A stretch of 7,418 bases of DNA from JARRNO01 sp037384885 (GTDB lineage Bacteria > Acidobacteriota > UBA4820 > DSQY01), in the NCBI GenBank assembly GCA_037384885.1, contig JARRNO010000100.1:1-7418 (forward strand). The letters are read 5' to 3'. The number at the start of each line of letters is the position of its first letter. Within the stretch, counting starts at the first letter, position 1. The notes beneath the pieces are model-generated. The model saw only the letters and a list, made by a program, of their open reading frames with translations. It was not told where the DNA came from and searched no databases. This document shows positions 7,001-7,418 of the stretch, in pieces. Position numbers and translations under genes: made by a program.

Positions 7001-7040
7001 TTATAAATATTTGCCTATCCGGTTGAACATATATATATTA
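7001..7040 (+). promoter_or_regulatory. AT-rich promoter with dyad operator candidate ahead of the ArsR gene
   Basis: A sigma-70-like promoter reads TTGCCT (7011-7016), a 17-nt spacer, then TATATT (7034-7039), 5 of 6 at the -10. It is overlaid by an imperfect dyad centred between 7020 and 7021. The outer half-sites 7002-7013 and 7028-7039 match as inverted repeats at 9 of 12 positions. ArsR-family repressors commonly autoregulate by binding such AT-rich dyads over the promoter. Runs of alternating AT inflate the match, so the operator is tentative. Confidence 0.5.
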
Positions 7041-7046
7041 TAGTTT

Positions 7047-7364
7047 ATGGAAAATTATTTTAGTAATCTCAGCGCGACCTTTAAGGCGTTGTCCGATGAA
7101 ACGCGCCTCCGGATGCTGGCCTTATTGTTGAGGCGAAGCGAACTTTCGGTCGCAGACTTCCAGGATATCCTGGGGGAAGGGCAATCCAAGGTGTCGCGCC
7201 ACCTTGCGGTCCTCCTTCGACAAGGCATCGTTGAGAACAGGCGCGACGGAACGCGAATGTTCTATCGTGTTGCCGAGGCCCTGTCTCCGGAACTGCTGTC
7301 CTTGTTCGATCCGCTGCGCCGCCTCCTGGGGGGAGCGAGAGCAGCCGACCTGGAGCGCGGTTGA
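7047..7364 (+). CDS. ArsR/SmtB-family winged-helix repressor, cysteine-free
   Basis: A 105-residue transcriptional regulator of the ArsR family, which binds operator DNA as a dimer and usually leaves it when an effector binds. The first helices contain FKALSDETRLRML (12-24). The helix-turn-helix runs from about 33 to 60, with recognition helix QSKVSRHLAVLLRQG (46-60). The wing is ENRRDGTRMFYRV (63-75). The metal-sensing ELCxCD motif of ArsR/SmtB helix 3 reads ELSVADF here, and the protein has no cysteine and a single histidine (H52). Soft-metal sensing through helix-3 cysteines is therefore ruled out. Family members that respond to other signals, such as SAM-cycle regulators of the SahR kind, are an alternative, but nothing here proves it. 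A stop codon in frame at 7041-7043 fixes the ATG at 7047, and no Shine-Dalgarno precedes it. No target gene is visible before the window edge. Confidence 0.5.
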   Translation: MENYFSNLSATFKALSDETRLRMLALLLRRSELSVADFQDILGEGQSKVSRHLAVLLRQGIVENRRDGTRMFYRVAEALSPELLSLFDPLRRLLGGARAADLERG

Positions 7365-7418
7365 ACCGCTCGTCCCGCCTGGCGATCTTTCCCGTTCTTT
7401 CGTAACCAGAATACAGCC

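Noticed and set aside
7365..7418. Start of another gene after the ArsR gene
   Set aside because: Two frames stay open to the edge, but there is no ATG and no ribosome binding site in these 54 bases.

Overview
The window is GC-rich, densely coded bacterial DNA. It carries eight protein genes and no RNA genes, insertion sequences or CRISPR arrays that I can see. The large membrane-GAF-SpoIIE phosphatase at the left edge, the KtrAB-type potassium system and the short cation-transporter architecture suggest a Gram-negative-type chromosome. An acidobacterial or deltaproteobacterial-like lineage is my guess from protein style. There is no rRNA or marker gene to settle it.

Layout: (1) 2-1825, plus strand, the 3' part of a membrane-anchored GAF/PP2C-type phosphatase, cut by the window edge. 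(2) 1948-2667, plus strand, a classical short-chain dehydrogenase/reductase with its own strong ribosome binding site. (3) 2692-6118, minus strand, four genes read right to left: a KtrB/TrkH-type potassium translocator, a KtrA-type RCK gating subunit overlapping it by 4 nt, a short CDF-like cation transporter, and a small membrane-anchored protein with an OB-fold-like pattern. (4) 6285-6851, plus strand, an exported TlpA/ResA-type thioredoxin, divergent from the potassium genes. (5) 7047-7364, plus strand, an ArsR-family repressor without cysteines, behind a strikingly AT-rich promoter/operator region and without a Shine-Dalgarno sequence.

Functionally, the clearest unit is ktrB-ktrA (potassium uptake), possibly extended by the CDF transporter into an ion-homeostasis cluster. 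The phosphatase, SDR, thioredoxin and ArsR genes look like independent housekeeping or signalling genes. The regulator's targets probably lie beyond the right edge. I see no convincing new multi-gene system here. The points most worth a second look are the ArsR promoter and its apparently leaderless start, the unassigned OB-fold-like protein, and the reduced CDF transporter next to KtrAB.
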